This document shows, piece after piece, positions 34,193 through 47,196 of a stretch of DNA of 64,000 nt. The first letter of the stretch is position 1. The number at the start of each line of letters is the position of its first letter. The notes under the pieces are model-generated. The model worked only from the letters and a program-made list of their open reading frames with translations, did not search any database and was not told where the DNA came from. The translations under genes and the position numbers were made by a program. This DNA comes from Hofstenia miamia (lineage: Eukaryota; Xenacoelomorpha; Acoela; Hofsteniidae): NCBI GenBank assembly GCA_900660155.1, contig CABFPE010000490.1, forward strand, positions 539,489 through 603,488. The letters run 5' to 3'.

Positions 34193-35089
34193 AAGACCCT
34201 GTACACTGCCGTAAAGTAAAAATATTTTAATTTACTATACTTACCGCTAGTGCACGACCAAACTAAGAGTGTTCTTTTGAAGAGACCACCGCCCCATCAA
34301 TGCCAATTTTATGCACCAATGATAATCATTTTCAATTTGATAGCGAAAAGCTGTTTATCAAAATTTTCAAACAACTCTTAAAGCAAGCAAAAAAATTGTT
34401 GACAGATGATTATTAACCTATAGCAAAAAAACTTCATCCTATTGTAGTGACGAGCATCATATAGAATACATTTAAAGTCAGGTAAAATGCTGAAGGCATA
34501 AAAAAGAAAATTTAAATAGCTCAAATGTTGAGTTTCTTGAAGTAAATGTTTTATTTCACTAGAAATCCTCAATGTATCTAATTTAGGTTTGCCATGTTTA
34601 GCTTATGAGTAAAAATCCACAGATTCTACTAAACAATAAATCACAAAGTTGCCACATGTGAGCAAATGTAAATATTGCTTAAAATTTCATATTCTAATCT
34701 ATAAAGCAGAAATATATCATTACTATAATAGAAAACCTTTGGATCACAATAGAAACAGATTAAATCTCATGAAAGTATTGGATTATTGAAATCTTTGAGA
34801 ATTGTCAAGGTTTCAAATTTTATATAATTCTACCTTTATTTGGATTTTAGAGAACTCGGAAGAGAAATCTGTTATGAAGTTAAAAAAGAAACGCATCATT
34901 TATTTAACATGTTTCGGCACGCCGCTGCCATTTTCAAAAAGTTTCCCACTATAAAATTTTACAAAATATTCATCAAATTACATTTTTTCATATTTTCGGT
35001 AAATTTAGTATGTATTTATATTCATCTTTTTTGTTTAAGCTTGGTTCCTTTAATTCTATATAAATTGATTCAATGATGCTTAGTTGAAA
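34193..35089. other. AT-rich spacer
   Basis: No gene seen. An open stretch on the + strand (34840-35076) is mostly hydrophobic and unassigned. Confidence 0.4.
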
Positions 35090-35745
35090 ATTATCAAATT
35101 TTATATGTAAATTTCATATCACAGTTCTTTAAATGATCAGATGGTCGATTGAATTTTGTGTTCTTTAATTCTTAATTGTAAATTTCTTAAAGTCTTTCCA
35201 ATGTATTATACACCACAGTTGCAAGTTTTTTCATATAAAACTTTGGAAAGTTTTCAATCTTGGTTTTTGTTTTTAGTCCTATTAGATGTCTTAGTTTACT
35301 GGTCTTTAGTATAAAGCCTATCTTTAGAAATGATGGTGTGATTCTTTTCAGTTATTTCTGTAATTTAATGGATTGTATGCCTCGAAATTCAATATTAAAG
35401 ATGTAATTGTATAAATAATCACTTTTTGTTTTTAGTTTCTTGACTTTGTAGTAGGTCTTCTAGTTTTTCTTTTATAATTCTATCGACTATATATGTTGGA
35501 TATTCATTACGTTTTAATATATCTTTGATCTTTATGATTCATTTATGAATTTCTTCGGAATTATGATCAATCATGAAATGTCGATGTATCAGACCTTTGA
35601 TCAAAAATTTTTTGTATGCAAAAGGTACGTTTGAATGGTAGTTAATTACTAAATTTGTATCCGTTGGCTTGTTGTTGTATGATGACATAAATTTGTTCTT
35701 TATTCTATTAATAGATTTTGATTTGCAATATTCCATCGCATGAAA
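35090..35745 (-). mobile_element. Penelope-like element fragment (RT end to GIY-YIG region)
   Basis: On the minus strand, NNKPTDTNLVINYHSNVPF, KKFLIKGLIHRHFMI and KIKDILKRNEYPTYIVDRII follow the C-terminal RT/linker of Penelope-like retroelements (Y-x-K-P-T-D-T-N-x-Y-x-x-Y-x-S; L-x-R-A-x-x-I; L-x-x-N-x-Y-P). Further downstream a degraded GIY-YIG endonuclease start is visible (CNCGV, then IKEHK, about 35215-35160). It is a decayed 3' part of an element; the catalytic RT palm is absent. Confidence 0.65.
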
Positions 35746-35760
35746 ATGTTTAATTTTTTC

Positions 35761-37640
35761 TTATTTTTTATTCAGTTTTCAGCTCTAATATGTCTTTTGA
35801 TTTGGTGAAGTGCTCTCGTCAGAGTACTATAAGGAGAAGAATAAAATACTTAACCTTTAGCTCAACTAATACAAAGTAGGTGATGAAAGAGAAAAAGGCA
35901 ACAACGCTAATAGAGATGCAATTAATGTTTTAGCATTGAAATGGAATCTGCATCAAGCAACGAATGGAATTGTGTCACAAAGAATTCACTGTTGCAAACA
36001 AAACAGATAACATCAAAGAATGAAATTTGTATAGTTGAATATATGCATAAATTTACTTATGCACTTTGTGGACTATATATATGAAACAAATTAATAAAGA
36101 TGGTTCAAATTTTTATGAAAAACTCAAATAAGTAAATTTTATTTTATAGCATGTCCCCCAAGTATCATTCAATCAAATTGACATTTCGAGTAGAGAATTC
36201 AGATCAAGTGACTTACGACGCTGTGCAATTGATTTTCAAGCTGTTTGGTAGTTGATAATAAAATATTAGGCCGTGTCAAATAAAATTGGCAATTTTGACC
36301 CAACTATTTGTAACGCTATAAATAAAAGAAAACCTTGATGGAAGATGTTCAGGTTATTATCGAACGAGAAGGCGATTAGTTCTTTATTGCATGTGTTATA
36401 AATTGTGCTATTATTGTCTGGTAGAAAAACGAAATTATTTTGACACAACTCATATATTTTTGACTGCGAGATTTAAATCCTTAAATCATAAGATTCTCAA
36501 GCAGGTGCTATATTTTCTAATATTTTCTCCGTTTGTTAATCCGCCTTGAGATTCGCAATTAAAGCTGTAACAGAACTATTTTAGCATAACTCATTGTTAC
36601 TTTCTTGTATTCCCATTTAATTCAAACAGTTAATAGTGAATTTCTGTACAATTTTTCTATTTATTGTAGAAAGAATTTTAATAGTAATTAAATAAAAATA
36701 TATAATAAATCTCTATTTGAAATTAATGCTTGAAAGGCCATTTTGCTGTGTCCAAATTTTTAACTAGATTGTGAGCTACTACCCAGGTATGTTAAATGAC
36801 ACACATATATATATATAATATAAAGGAGAGAAACATAGTTGGAATTTGTGTATTTTTAACTAACGATTAAAATGTTGCTTAGCTATTTTAAAATAATGGC
36901 TGTTCAACACAGAGGTGAACATTGTTCGGGCAGGCAAGTCTTTGGCCGAAATATTGGTAGAGATGAGCCTAAACATTTGCCGAAATTAAAAAATACCGAC
37001 TACTATTGGATTGACTTTATATTAAATGTGCCAATCCGGGCTTGGCCCTAAATTTTCTGCTATGTCCATTTTTTGTTCAACATCTGTTGTTCTATCTTAG
37101 CCAGATGGCTTCAATCAAGGCATATGATGCCGTTGTTAACTCTAATTTTATATATTTTCTTATCGAATTAAATATTGTTACTGACGTTTTTCTAATACAT
37201 ATTTCAATCGATTTATTAATCCGATACCGTTGCAAATTCCGGTTCAATTAAATTTATTTTTTGAGCAATCTACATTCAATTTGGAAAATCATTGGAAAAT
37301 GTGCACTATCATATTAGCATTAAGTTATTATTAACGCTTAATAATAAATTATTTCTACACGTAGCCAATAATCAGCACATTGCCTTCATATGCAAAGTAC
37401 TTCAATGACTCAAGATGAAATGATTGTGATATTTATTATGATTCTTTGTTTTTAAGGAATTTTAGTTTAAATAGAAACATAATCAGCAATAAATTTTGCT
37501 AATAATTAGCATAAGTTAAGAAAAGAAAATTACCGCACTAAATTTTTTAATAAAATTTGATGAAATTGATTTTATGAATTTAACGAAAACATTTTGAATA
37601 TATAATTTTCTATTTTATTTAATGTTGGTTTTAAAGTTAA
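35761..37640. other. AT-rich region between Penelope-like fragments
   Basis: No gene or element recognised. A short (TA)n tract lies near 36808. Confidence 0.4.
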
Positions 37641-37653
37641 TATATAAGACGAT

Positions 37654-38345
37654 TCAGCTGCTTTGTGTAAGTTGATCTTTCGCCTTGCATAATATTTTTA
37701 ATTGAATTGATGACACAGATCTCTTATTCAATATTTCTTTTGAAGTTCTATGCGCTTGAATTTTTCTACATAATTGCCTTGAATTTATTCCAACATAATT
37801 GTCGCCATAGGCACATGTAATATTGTAAACAACGTTTGACAAACCTTCAAAATTATTAGGTGTTTTTAAATTGAGAATAGCTCTTTATGTCGTTGATATC
37901 ATTCTCACATTTTCTTTTATAGATTTAATGTTTTTAAGATTTCTTATTAGGCAGCTTGTATGGAATCCTCTGTATCTTAGTTTGAATGTATGCATAAATA
38001 ACTTCTTGTTGTTTAAATTGCTATTGTTTTCAATTATCTTATTTATTGTCGCTTTAATATGGTGATCTATGAACTAAATTGGGTATTTATTTTTTCTTAA
38101 CACGGTCTTAAGTGATAAAATTTCTTGTTGAATTTCTTCATAACTTGAAAAAATATCAAAGATTTTATGGATTTCACCGCGGATGAATGATCATTTATAG
38201 TTTATTGGAGATATTGCTTTGAAGTTCAAGACAAGATTTGTGTCTGTTGGTATTTTAAAAATCTTTGGAATAAAGTTTCCAGTTTTCGAATTATATTGAC
38301 ATTTAGAAAATGAAATGAGTTGCTCGATTCCTCTTCCATTGTAGA
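37654..38345 (-). mobile_element. Penelope-like element fragment with GIY-YIG endonuclease
   Basis: The minus strand reads IPKIFKIPTDTNLVLNFKA, EEIQQEILSLKTVLRKNKYP and LKTPNNFEGLSNVVYNITCA, then YGDNYVGINSRQLCRKIQAH. The last part is a GIY-YIG domain start: VVYNITC, then G-x-x-YVG, then R-x-L-x-x-x-I-x-x-H. The order RT tail then GIY-YIG is characteristic of Penelope-like retroelements. The copy is distinct in sequence from the one at 35090-35745. The conserved RT palm is missing and at least one stop interrupts the linker. Confidence 0.75.
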
Positions 38346-38399
38346 TTGAACTTTGTCATCTAAACTGTTAAATTTCTTTAGTATATTTTCTGCTTTTTT

Positions 38400-39151
38400 G
38401 TAAACAAAATTGAGAATATATTATATTTTGTATGTTATTATTCTCATTTTTATGCATTTAATGTTTTTAAGATTTCTTATTAAGAACTTGTATAATTTCC
38501 TATATATTCTAATTTGAATGTATGTATGAATGACTTCGTAATGTGTCAATTGCTATTCTTTTCAATTATCATATTTGTCATGCTTTTTGAACANGATTCA
38601 ATGATGCTTAGTTGAAAATTATCAAATTTTATATGTAAATTTCATATCACAGTTCTTTAAATGATCAGATGGTCGATTGAATTTTGTGTTCTTTAATTCT
38701 TAATTGTAAATTTCTTAAAGTCTTTCCAATGTATTATACACCACAGTTGCAAGTTTTTTCATATAAAACTTTGGAAAGTTTTCAATCTTGGTTTTTGTTT
38801 TTAGTCCTATTAGATGTCTTAGTTTACTGGTCTTTAGTATAAAGCCTATCTTTAGAAATGATGGTGTGATTCTTTTCAGTTATTTCTGTAATTTAATGGA
38901 TTGTATGCCTCGAAATTCAATATTAAAGATGTAATTGTATAAATAATCACTTTTTGTTTTTAGTTTCTTGACTTTGTAGTAGGTCTTCTAGTTTTTCTTT
39001 TATAATTCTATCGACTATATATGTTGGATATTCATTACGTTTTAATANTATAATTTCCTATATATTCTAATTTGAATGTATGTATGAATGACTTCGTAAT
39101 GTGTCAATTGCTATTCTTTTCAATTATCATATTTGTCATGCTTTTTGAACA
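38400..39151. repeat. Diverged Penelope-like repeat with inserted duplicate contig
   Basis: 38440-38593 is a diverged relative of 37905-38062. Between single Ns at 38594 and 39048 lies a 453-base block (38595-39047) that appears identical to 35067-35519. The 103 bases before the first N (38491-38593) recur exactly after the second N (39049-39151). This is best explained as a contig from elsewhere placed into a join whose two flanks actually overlap. Confidence 0.85.
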
Positions 39152-42049
39152 GCGAAATTCTATTGTATCCATTGCACAAATGCAATACAATCGCGCAATA
39201 AAAAAAACTACCTTTATAATTTCTTAAAATGGAAAAGAGAGCTGCACTTTTATAATTAAAATTATTAAATCAGTAACATAAAGTTCCATAAAAATCAGAA
39301 TTATAGAGCTTAGAAAAAAATCCTATGTGAGTTTTAGATGCAATGAAAGAAAATTTTTTTTTCAGAAATTGTATAGAAAATAAATATCAATGCTCAAATG
39401 ACGGATTAAATTTAAATTTCAAATTTTTACGTTTCCCCAAACCTTTCTCAAATATTTATAGAGAATATTATTATATTTTGACCGGCTTTCTAAGGTTGCT
39501 ATTGTCATGATCTGCAGATCCGTGGAACTGTTACTAACTTAAACCTTAATAATCTTTCAAGTTCTTATACGTTTTTTAAAAGTGTCACTACAACTTGAAA
39601 ATGATTAGCTTGGTTACTTAAAAAATAACATTGGAAAGCTTCCCCATCGAAATAACATGAAATTGATGAAGATTGGCCATTAAATATTAATTTGCTTAAT
39701 AATTTAAGCTTAGTAATTTTAAACATTTAAAATGTCATGCAATGCATTAATGGAATACAGTATTAATTTTTGGCTTTGAAAACAAAGTTAATAAATGATA
39801 TACTCCAATGCAACTCCTTAAAGAACTAAAATTATAATTTTTAATTGTAGTGACAATTTTAAAAATTCTTGTAAGAACTTAAAAATACTTGAAAGACCTT
39901 TAAAGCTTAAGTGGCATGAGATGTACATCTAAGCCGACCTAATATAAAAATAAGTGCTTTGTAAATTCCCATTCTATCAATTGAAAATAGTTAATAATTA
40001 AATTGTATTGAAAAAGTTTTCGCTTTGCTTAGACAAATCATAGATGCGTCTTCTTAATTTTACTAAATTTTACAAACTTAACAGATTTTTAATCAATTTG
40101 TGTTTCAACTGCTGGTAAAAGGCTAAATTTATATTAATAAAAACGATTATACTTGGAAATTTCAATACAAATGAATGATAAACATTTAATATGTGTATTT
40201 TAGTGGCGAATCTGTGTGCAGTACTCTCTTAGTGATGCCTAATTTTGTTTTTAATATAATGATAATGCTAATATAATTTTCAATGATATGCAATAATTGT
40301 CTATTTCAAAGAATATAAAGCATTATAATAGAATAATTAATTTTTTAAACCCTATTTCTACTAGTGTTACTTTTAAGCAACAAGTTGATTTGTCCACACA
40401 TTTGAATAATTTTATGCAAGCTTGTTAAAAAATATTGAAATCCGTTTGCATTGACACATCTAAAGGGGTTGGGTCCTCTCACGCAATAGTGATTTGTGCT
40501 GAAACTTATTTTTGTGCCTGATGTCATTCGAACATTAGACGCGGGAAGGTGTGCCTTGACGAGGATAGAGCAAGGTCGCAAATTTATGTCGATAAAGAAA
40601 GAGGAGCCAATTCTCTATCTTGTGGTGTTTTCAGATTTTAAAAATATCACCATTAGCTCGCGAGCTAGAAGCGTTTATAATTTTATTTGAAAAAAATCCC
40701 AGTAGAATTAGGCTTAAAATTAAAACCCATCTCCAAATGCACTCATGTCAAATGCACTATGTTTGTCAACTGATCCAGTGCAAATTAATTGCTTGTAGTA
40801 AGACCCACTTTGTACTACCGCAATGCTCTATTTCTTTTCGATTATGTATTGATCAGATGCTAAAATTTGATTTTTGCAACGACGTCTTATATTGCCGGGC
40901 TTCTCACAAATTTTAAATTTTATATTATACCAAAGATTTAACAAGAAACAGATTAAGTGTATATTTATTTGAAGATGTATAAATCGCGCCTGTCTATAGT
41001 AAATGTTCAATTAGATTTCCATCTTGTTTCACAACTAAACCACATCGAACAGACACCTGATCTGTGGCACGATTGAGTTCTGCTGTGTTAGCATTTTTAT
41101 GACAATTTTGGCTGTTATTGAAAGTCGAATATGTCACAATATTGTTCCTCGAAATCTAAATGACTTGCAGTAGAGGATTGAAACGTAGGGTTACGGTTAA
41201 TGAAGACACCATCATCTTCAAACACCACGAGTAGTACCCATTAATATGGACCAACAAGATCGGAAAATCTTCTTGCTCCGTTAGCAGAAATAAGGATTTT
41301 CCAAAGATTCGGAACAGTTTTTAACGAATTCCTTCATATTACGTTCGTTTGCCTTTTTGATGCTATATAGGCTTGCTTAGTCAAAGGGCATGATGGCCGT
41401 ATCACGGTGACGAAGTAAAAATCCTTTTGGTGGTTTACAGTGAAGAAAGACATGGGTGAATTAAAGAAGCTTAAGATAATGGCACCGCGGTGTAGACTTA
41501 GAATCTTGAGGCACTCCAATACAAAACTGAACTGTTCTGTTACCACATGTTGCAGAAGTGGAACATACGCTTACGGTTTTTAAATATACTCTACGTTCTT
41601 TTGAAGCTTGGCCCTTTTTTCGTAAGTACGCACACATGGAGACCCATGGTGAAAATGTCTACAAAAATAGATTCAAAAGTTTTGTGGTGCTTGCAAGCCA
41701 CATATATACACAGGCAACAGAATAGCGATCAGTATTGCTACTCAGTACCAAACACTATTCCGATGCAAGTACTTTGACATTTCCATTGACATAGATGTTC
41801 AAGCATTGTATGAGAAATTTTATTAGCACAGTTAAGGAACGCTGCTATGCCTCGGTAGGATTTATAGCATTGTGTAGATGCTATGTTCATATTATTTTTT
41901 TAAATTCGTCCTTTTTGAATATAAATGTAGACTGAAGATATTTTACATGTAAACATTTTAGAGCAATAAAACTAACTTAGGAGGTGAAATTAAGCACCAC
42001 TAAAAAAGCGAAATTTTCATAATGCCCTTATATATATATATATATGGTT
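39152..42049. other. Long region without a recognised gene
   Basis: AT-rich. Moderately GC-richer patches at 40440-40720 and 41030-41780 have short open stretches on both strands without a domain. A (TA)n tract lies at about 42028-42045. Confidence 0.4.
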
Positions 42050-42424
42050 TAATGGAGAAAAAGGAAATGACGTAGAGCTGGAAATCCAAGTTGTCAAGGA
42101 AAATTCGCCAACTGTTAGTGTTGAGCAAATAAGAGATATATTGAGAAAGATTAAATGTGATAAATCAAAAGGTCTGTCAGATATTCCTACATGGATATAT
42201 AGAAACTTTAATGAAATTCTCTCTGTACTATATACGAAGATCTTTAATAAGTGTTTCGAAAGAAGAATTTACCCCGAAAAGTGGAAGAAAGCAGTAATGA
42301 CGGCAGTGCCGAAAACTGCAAGTGTTATTGAAATAACTCAAGAAAATTTAAAATTTTTCCGTCCGATTACGGGAACTCCAGTTATTGCTAGAGTAATGGA
42401 TAAATGTGTCGTTGATATATATAT
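42050..42424 (+). mobile_element. LINE reverse transcriptase, 5' part, interrupted by hAT
   Basis: Open over about 125 codons: SVEQIRDILRKIKCDKSKGL, IYRNFNEILSVLYTKIFNKC, then PEKWKKAVMTAVPKTAS and FRPITGTPVIARVMDKCVVD. This is the N-terminal RT region of a Rex1/L2-like LINE (K-S-x-G-x-D-x-I-P; W-K-x-A-x-x-x-P-V-P-K; R-P-I-x-x-x-P-V). The protein runs straight into the hAT terminus at 42425 and is continued by the sequence after 49080 (QKMKDTLDPYQFAY), so both are one element. Confidence 0.8.
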
Positions 42425-44995
42425 CAGTGTATTGACGTATATATAAGAAATATACGAAATATATACGAATATACGATAATTTCGGCAATTAATAGTAATA
42501 TACGATAATATACGAGACCAGACCAAGAATGTCGTATATATACGACACTCTGTAAGATGTGAATGTGATTACATATTTCCGAGATGAGATAATCGGCGTG
42601 TGCGTGTCCGCAGCGTGTCGCAATGCTGACATGTTTAAGGATTTGGCATTGCCGACCCATTTTTGCACGTCTAAGATTGTTAAATAATGGGCTTGTTTTT
42701 GTCATAAGCAACATTTCTGTCTAGGAGTCGTATTTGTCATACCTATTTTTAATTGATAGCCACACAATGAGAAAACATACCCTCTCTAAAGATGTTTAAT
42801 TCAAAAACTAAACCTCTAAATTGAGAATTTTGCATAAAGGCACGTGTTATTCAAAGTTTGTTTATCTTGCAGTCATGGTGATCAAGTACGATGTATTTTA
42901 TAAACTTCCGACAACAGTTAAGGTGGATGCTGATTGTACTGCAACATGTTATGCGTGTAAGGGAAAATTGAAGTACAAGTTGAATTCGAAATGCAACTTA
43001 TTACGGCATTTACAAACAAAGCATTCGATTGCACTGGATAAGCACCTAGTAGAGGTTCAGCCGAAGAATACACAGACCACATCTCTGGTTTTTGCTGGTG
43101 GCAACTTAACTGTCACGCCGACTGTTTTTAAAAATCAAGATGTGGTAACTACGTCCATCGTCAAGAACCTTATTGTCGGTGAGTGTTTGCCTATTACCAT
43201 AGTTGAAAATGCCCACTTCCGAAAATTCATGTACGATGTGCAACCCAAATATCAGCCAATCTGCTATCGAACAGTAATGGAAAAGCTAGACGTCTTATTT
43301 CGCCAGGCAACGCATGCCCTTCAAAGCGATTTAGCTGATCTGAAATTTCGGCCAAGTATAACCGTCGACATGTGGACAACTCGTACTAATATGTGCATGA
43401 TGGGTGTCACTGTTCACTACATCAAGGCAAGCAATGGTACGTGCGAACTGAAAAATATGCTGCTTGGGTGTGTCGAGTTTCCACCTCCCCATACTGGTGA
43501 AAATATCAAAATTACACTAAAGGAGCTGGCCAAAGAACGAAAGCTACCCGGTTACTTTAAAGTTATTACTGACACTGCCTCAAACGTTAAAGCAGCATTT
43601 AAAACTACGCTCTTCGATCACGCGAGCAACGAAGTGTCTGCCGATGAAGCTTCTGCCGACGAGATGGCCCAATGTGAATGCGACGCATGTAAGGTCGACG
43701 ACGGGTTTAAGATGGGCTCATGGAATGGATGCGTGGAGCACATATTACAATTGGCAACCAAGGACGGGCTGAAGGAATTGAGGCTTTACGCAGATTGCAC
43801 AAAAGCTCTGACTAAAGTAAAAGCCATCACTAAGTATCAGAACCAGTCAACACAGACTGCACCCAACGATACAAGATGGGATTCAGAGTTTAGAATGGTG
43901 AAATACGTATGCGTTCCTGAAAACGTCGAAGATATCAACGATGCTCTAGAGAACACTAACCATGCACATTTGAAACTATCAGGCCGTGATTTGAACTATT
44001 TAAGTGATATCAGCGCTGTGTTGGAATTCATTTCAGATGCGACTGAACAGTTTCAGGCTGAGAAGTACCTACTTTTCACCGGCTTATACCCAGATTTGTA
44101 ATTGATATCAACCAATGAGAGATCGTATTTGTCCATCAGCGCCACGGACACGCACACGCTAAATTGCGTAAAGGCACATGTTATTCAAAGTTTGTTTATC
44201 TTGCAGTCATGGTGGTCAANTATACCTATACTCCAAGCACTAGAACTTGCCTTAACAACTACAACTTGCAGTACCAGTGCTGCAAATGCCCTTAAAGAAA
44301 CATTATATACTGCACTCAAGAAGAGATTTAAGTTCGTGCTGGATGATGAGACTGTCATCATGGCTGCTGTGTTATCGCCGGAAATAAAGCTTTCTTTCAC
44401 CGACACCTCGCATGATTTCTTCAGTTTCAGTAAGAACAATGTTACGAGTGTCGTACGAGAGTATGTGGAAAATCATCCATCAGTAACAGCGAGGCCAGTA
44501 GCTAAAGCCACGACCGCAGTTGATGATGATCCTCCTGCTAAGAAGGGTAAACTTATGGAATTTTCACTCTTTGCCGACCATCTGCCACCAAGTGCAAATT
44601 CTATTAAAATGGACCCCTTGCATATTTGGGCATTGCAATGGGATACTGCGCCAGAAATGACAATAATCGCACTGGAAGTTGTCGGTTCCGGTGAGCTCGG
44701 CACCAGTGGAGAGATTATTTTCAAAATGCGGGCGAACATTGGGTCAACTGCGGCTGCGAATGAAGGCAACAACTCTTGACAAACTCATGATGATAAACTA
44801 CAATTTGTAACTTTTGAAATTCAGTAATTTTGTTTAAGATTTTTTCTACATAGCCGCCGCGGTAAAAAAAATTGGCTAAAATATACGAAAGTGATATACG
44901 ACTTCGGTAAATATAAGAATCGTAATATACGAAAAAAATTACTGAAATATACGAATATACGATATACAACAATCCCGATATACGTCAATTCACTG
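42425..44995 (+). mobile_element. hAT transposon copy A with BED-finger transposase
   Basis: The ends are inverted: CAGTGTATTGACGTATAT at 42425 and its complement with one change ending at 44995. CAGTG is a usual hAT terminus. Both subterminal regions carry many TATACGA-type motifs. The transposase frame (42821-44101, 426 codons) has a BED-type finger (CYACKGKLKYKLNSKCNLLR followed by HLQTKH), KFRPSITVDMWTTRTNMCMM (the hAT D-x-W-T box), ITDTASNVKAAF (the D-x-A-x-N box) and CVEHILQLA (the C-A-H-x-L-x-L region). The C-terminal part after a single N at 44220 continues (LELALTTTTCSTSAANALKE; AAVLSPEIKL), but the dimerisation block is poor. The bases before the N repeat the element's own 5' region, so the join is suspect. 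Confidence 0.88.
44160..44220. other. Suspicious contig join inside hAT copy A
   Basis: 44164-44219 repeats 42833-42888 (GTGTTATTCAAAGTTTG-like, ending CAGTCATGGTG) although it lies in the middle of the transposase. It ends in a single N. This is the signature of an end-overlap misjoin. Confidence 0.75.
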
Positions 44996-47196
44996 CTTAC
45001 AGCTAACATCATGTAGTTCCTCTTCACATAATTATAAGGCAATCGATTTGGCAATTTTGTCAATTAATTTGTAAGGGTGCAATCTTAAAAGTTACAGAAG
45101 TATACGTTAATTGCCAATTCAAAAAAGCGTATAAGAGAAGAGAAGTGCATATTCATACAAAAATTGACGTTTTCTGCGGATATACGCTAATAGATCATTC
45201 TAAATAAAAGCTATACGGGGTATACCTGCGCATACCCTTGACTACAGCCCCGTTTATGATTTACTAAACAAATCCTTATTGCTTAGTAGATCTCGTTTTG
45301 ACATTTAACTAGCTTGGTTATTGTGTTTTAATCAACACTTTCCACAAAGAAGTGCAATAGTCTAAGGAGATTGATTCAATTCAGATATTTTTTACAGAGG
45401 TAGCCGTTGCTTTAAATAATGAGGGCAATCCACATATGTACAAGACACCATAAATAAGATATTTCTTTATATATATATATATATATATTGGCTGAAAATA
45501 AAGTTTTATTGTAATGAAATTGTTCCGACTTCATCAAAGAGACATGAAATGAAACCTAATTTGGTCTTCAATCATTCGAACAAGAACTATAATTCAAGAT
45601 TTATGTTGTTCATGTGAAAATTTTTAACACAAAAAAAGAACGATGTAAATTTTCATAATTGTTTTTGCCCAAATCTCCCTATTTCGTTTCTTTTTACCAT
45701 TGCTTTGCATGTATTTGTGTGTCAACAACAAAAATGCAGCTAATTTTCTTTGATCCATGTTTTAAAATGATATCTTTTCTTACATATTTCTTATCTCCCC
45801 GGCACAAGATAATTACTCTCAGTTCATGTGACGGGGCATGGTTCATTGTGTATCACTCCAAGGAGCATTCAACTTAGTTCATTTTCCCCGGGACAAAGCC
45901 CACCGTGTAACATCCGCTTTATGCGTTGCTTTGGGTCATTTTTCACACGACGTACCAGTAAATTTTCGTTTCCTTTTGTCAATTTTTGCTTTCTCTCCGT
46001 TGATTTACCAGCTGTAAATGTACCATTTCTCTCATATCTCGCAAAAGCAGACTGGGCTAAAGATCTGCATTTTAAATCTAGAACTTCTACTATTTTCTTC
46101 CATGAATAATGTTGTTTTCGCAGAAAAACGAGTTGCGAAACAATAGAATCAGGCAATGGTTTTCCCATTTCAAGCGTTTTATGCTATTGAAAACGTAATA
46201 TGACTGACTTTTTTTATTAATTAACAATGTATTATCACAAACGCGATGATTTTGTAGCTTCAGTTGATTCATTAAGAATGGTGGCAAAAAGTTAAAAAAC
46301 AAGATGTACGTAGCATTTTGTCAACCTACCAAATGGGATGCACCTATATGAAGATTATATTAGGTTTTCAAATACGCAATTATCTACAAGAACAATTAAT
46401 GAGCATGAGATCACTTCCAGTATTTCTAATCATCTAATCAAGTGCAGACTTAACTTTGAAAAAAAATACAGATAATTCAAAATTTTTTTAAAAAATTTGC
46501 ATAATATACTTACAACCCAGTCTAAGCACCAAAAAAGATTGCATTTATAAATAAAATTTACGGTTTCTTAAAATTTAAAAATGCTCATTAATTTTAAGAC
46601 CAGGACATTAAGCATGACATTAAGGTCAAGTAATTTAGAAAATTATTCAGAGCATTTTCATACATTTTTGCAAATATGCTTGGGCACCAAAGATTTTATA
46701 TATAAATAAATATGTCATATCTATCATTATTTAAAATCAAAAATTTTTTTTATTATACATATATATATATATATGTACATGATGTTATGAAAATGATCAA
46801 ATCCAAAAAATAACGATTTATTAGCAGTTAAATACATATATCAGAGATTTGAAAATCAGTTATGTGTAGCATTTATTTATGAGCAAGTATAACTTCCAAT
46901 GGTATTTGTGCATGTCGAGTTCGTACATCTTGCAGATGAACTGCATTCATCAACGTCTAAATACATTGTAATTTTTTAACATTACTTGTGTTAATTGCTT
47001 AATTAGATTTGCCTTGATTGTACGAATTGTTTGAATTTCAATTTCATACAAATATAATTTTTTTCAAAATGTTTTCAAGCACTCCAGCACCCTCGCATTG
47101 TGCTTGCCACACCCTCCTACATCACTGTGGTGATTAAATCCTTACTTTCAGAATATAATGACTTGATAGTAGTATTATATATATATATATATATAT
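44996..47196. other. Region between the two hAT copies
   Basis: AT-rich, with (TA)n tracts at about 45468, 46758 and 47177 (the last abuts the N gap). It contains a Tc1-like fragment (45869-46168) and otherwise nothing recognised. Its position between two halves of one LINE is doubtful. Confidence 0.5.
45869..46168 (-). mobile_element. Tc1-like transposase N-terminal fragment
   Basis: A 99-codon minus-strand frame reads MGKPLPDSIVSQLVFLRKQH, SWKKIVEVLDLKCRSLAQSA, FARYERNGTF, LTKGNENLLVRRVKNDPKQR. This is the paired helix-turn-helix N-terminus of Tc1-type transposases (G-K-x-L-x-D ... I-x-x-x-L ... R-Y-x-x-x-G). The DDE catalytic domain is absent. Confidence 0.65.

Noticed and set aside
44185-44772. 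Minus-strand frames opposite the hAT transposase
   Set aside because: Antisense shadows of the + strand transposase C-terminus.
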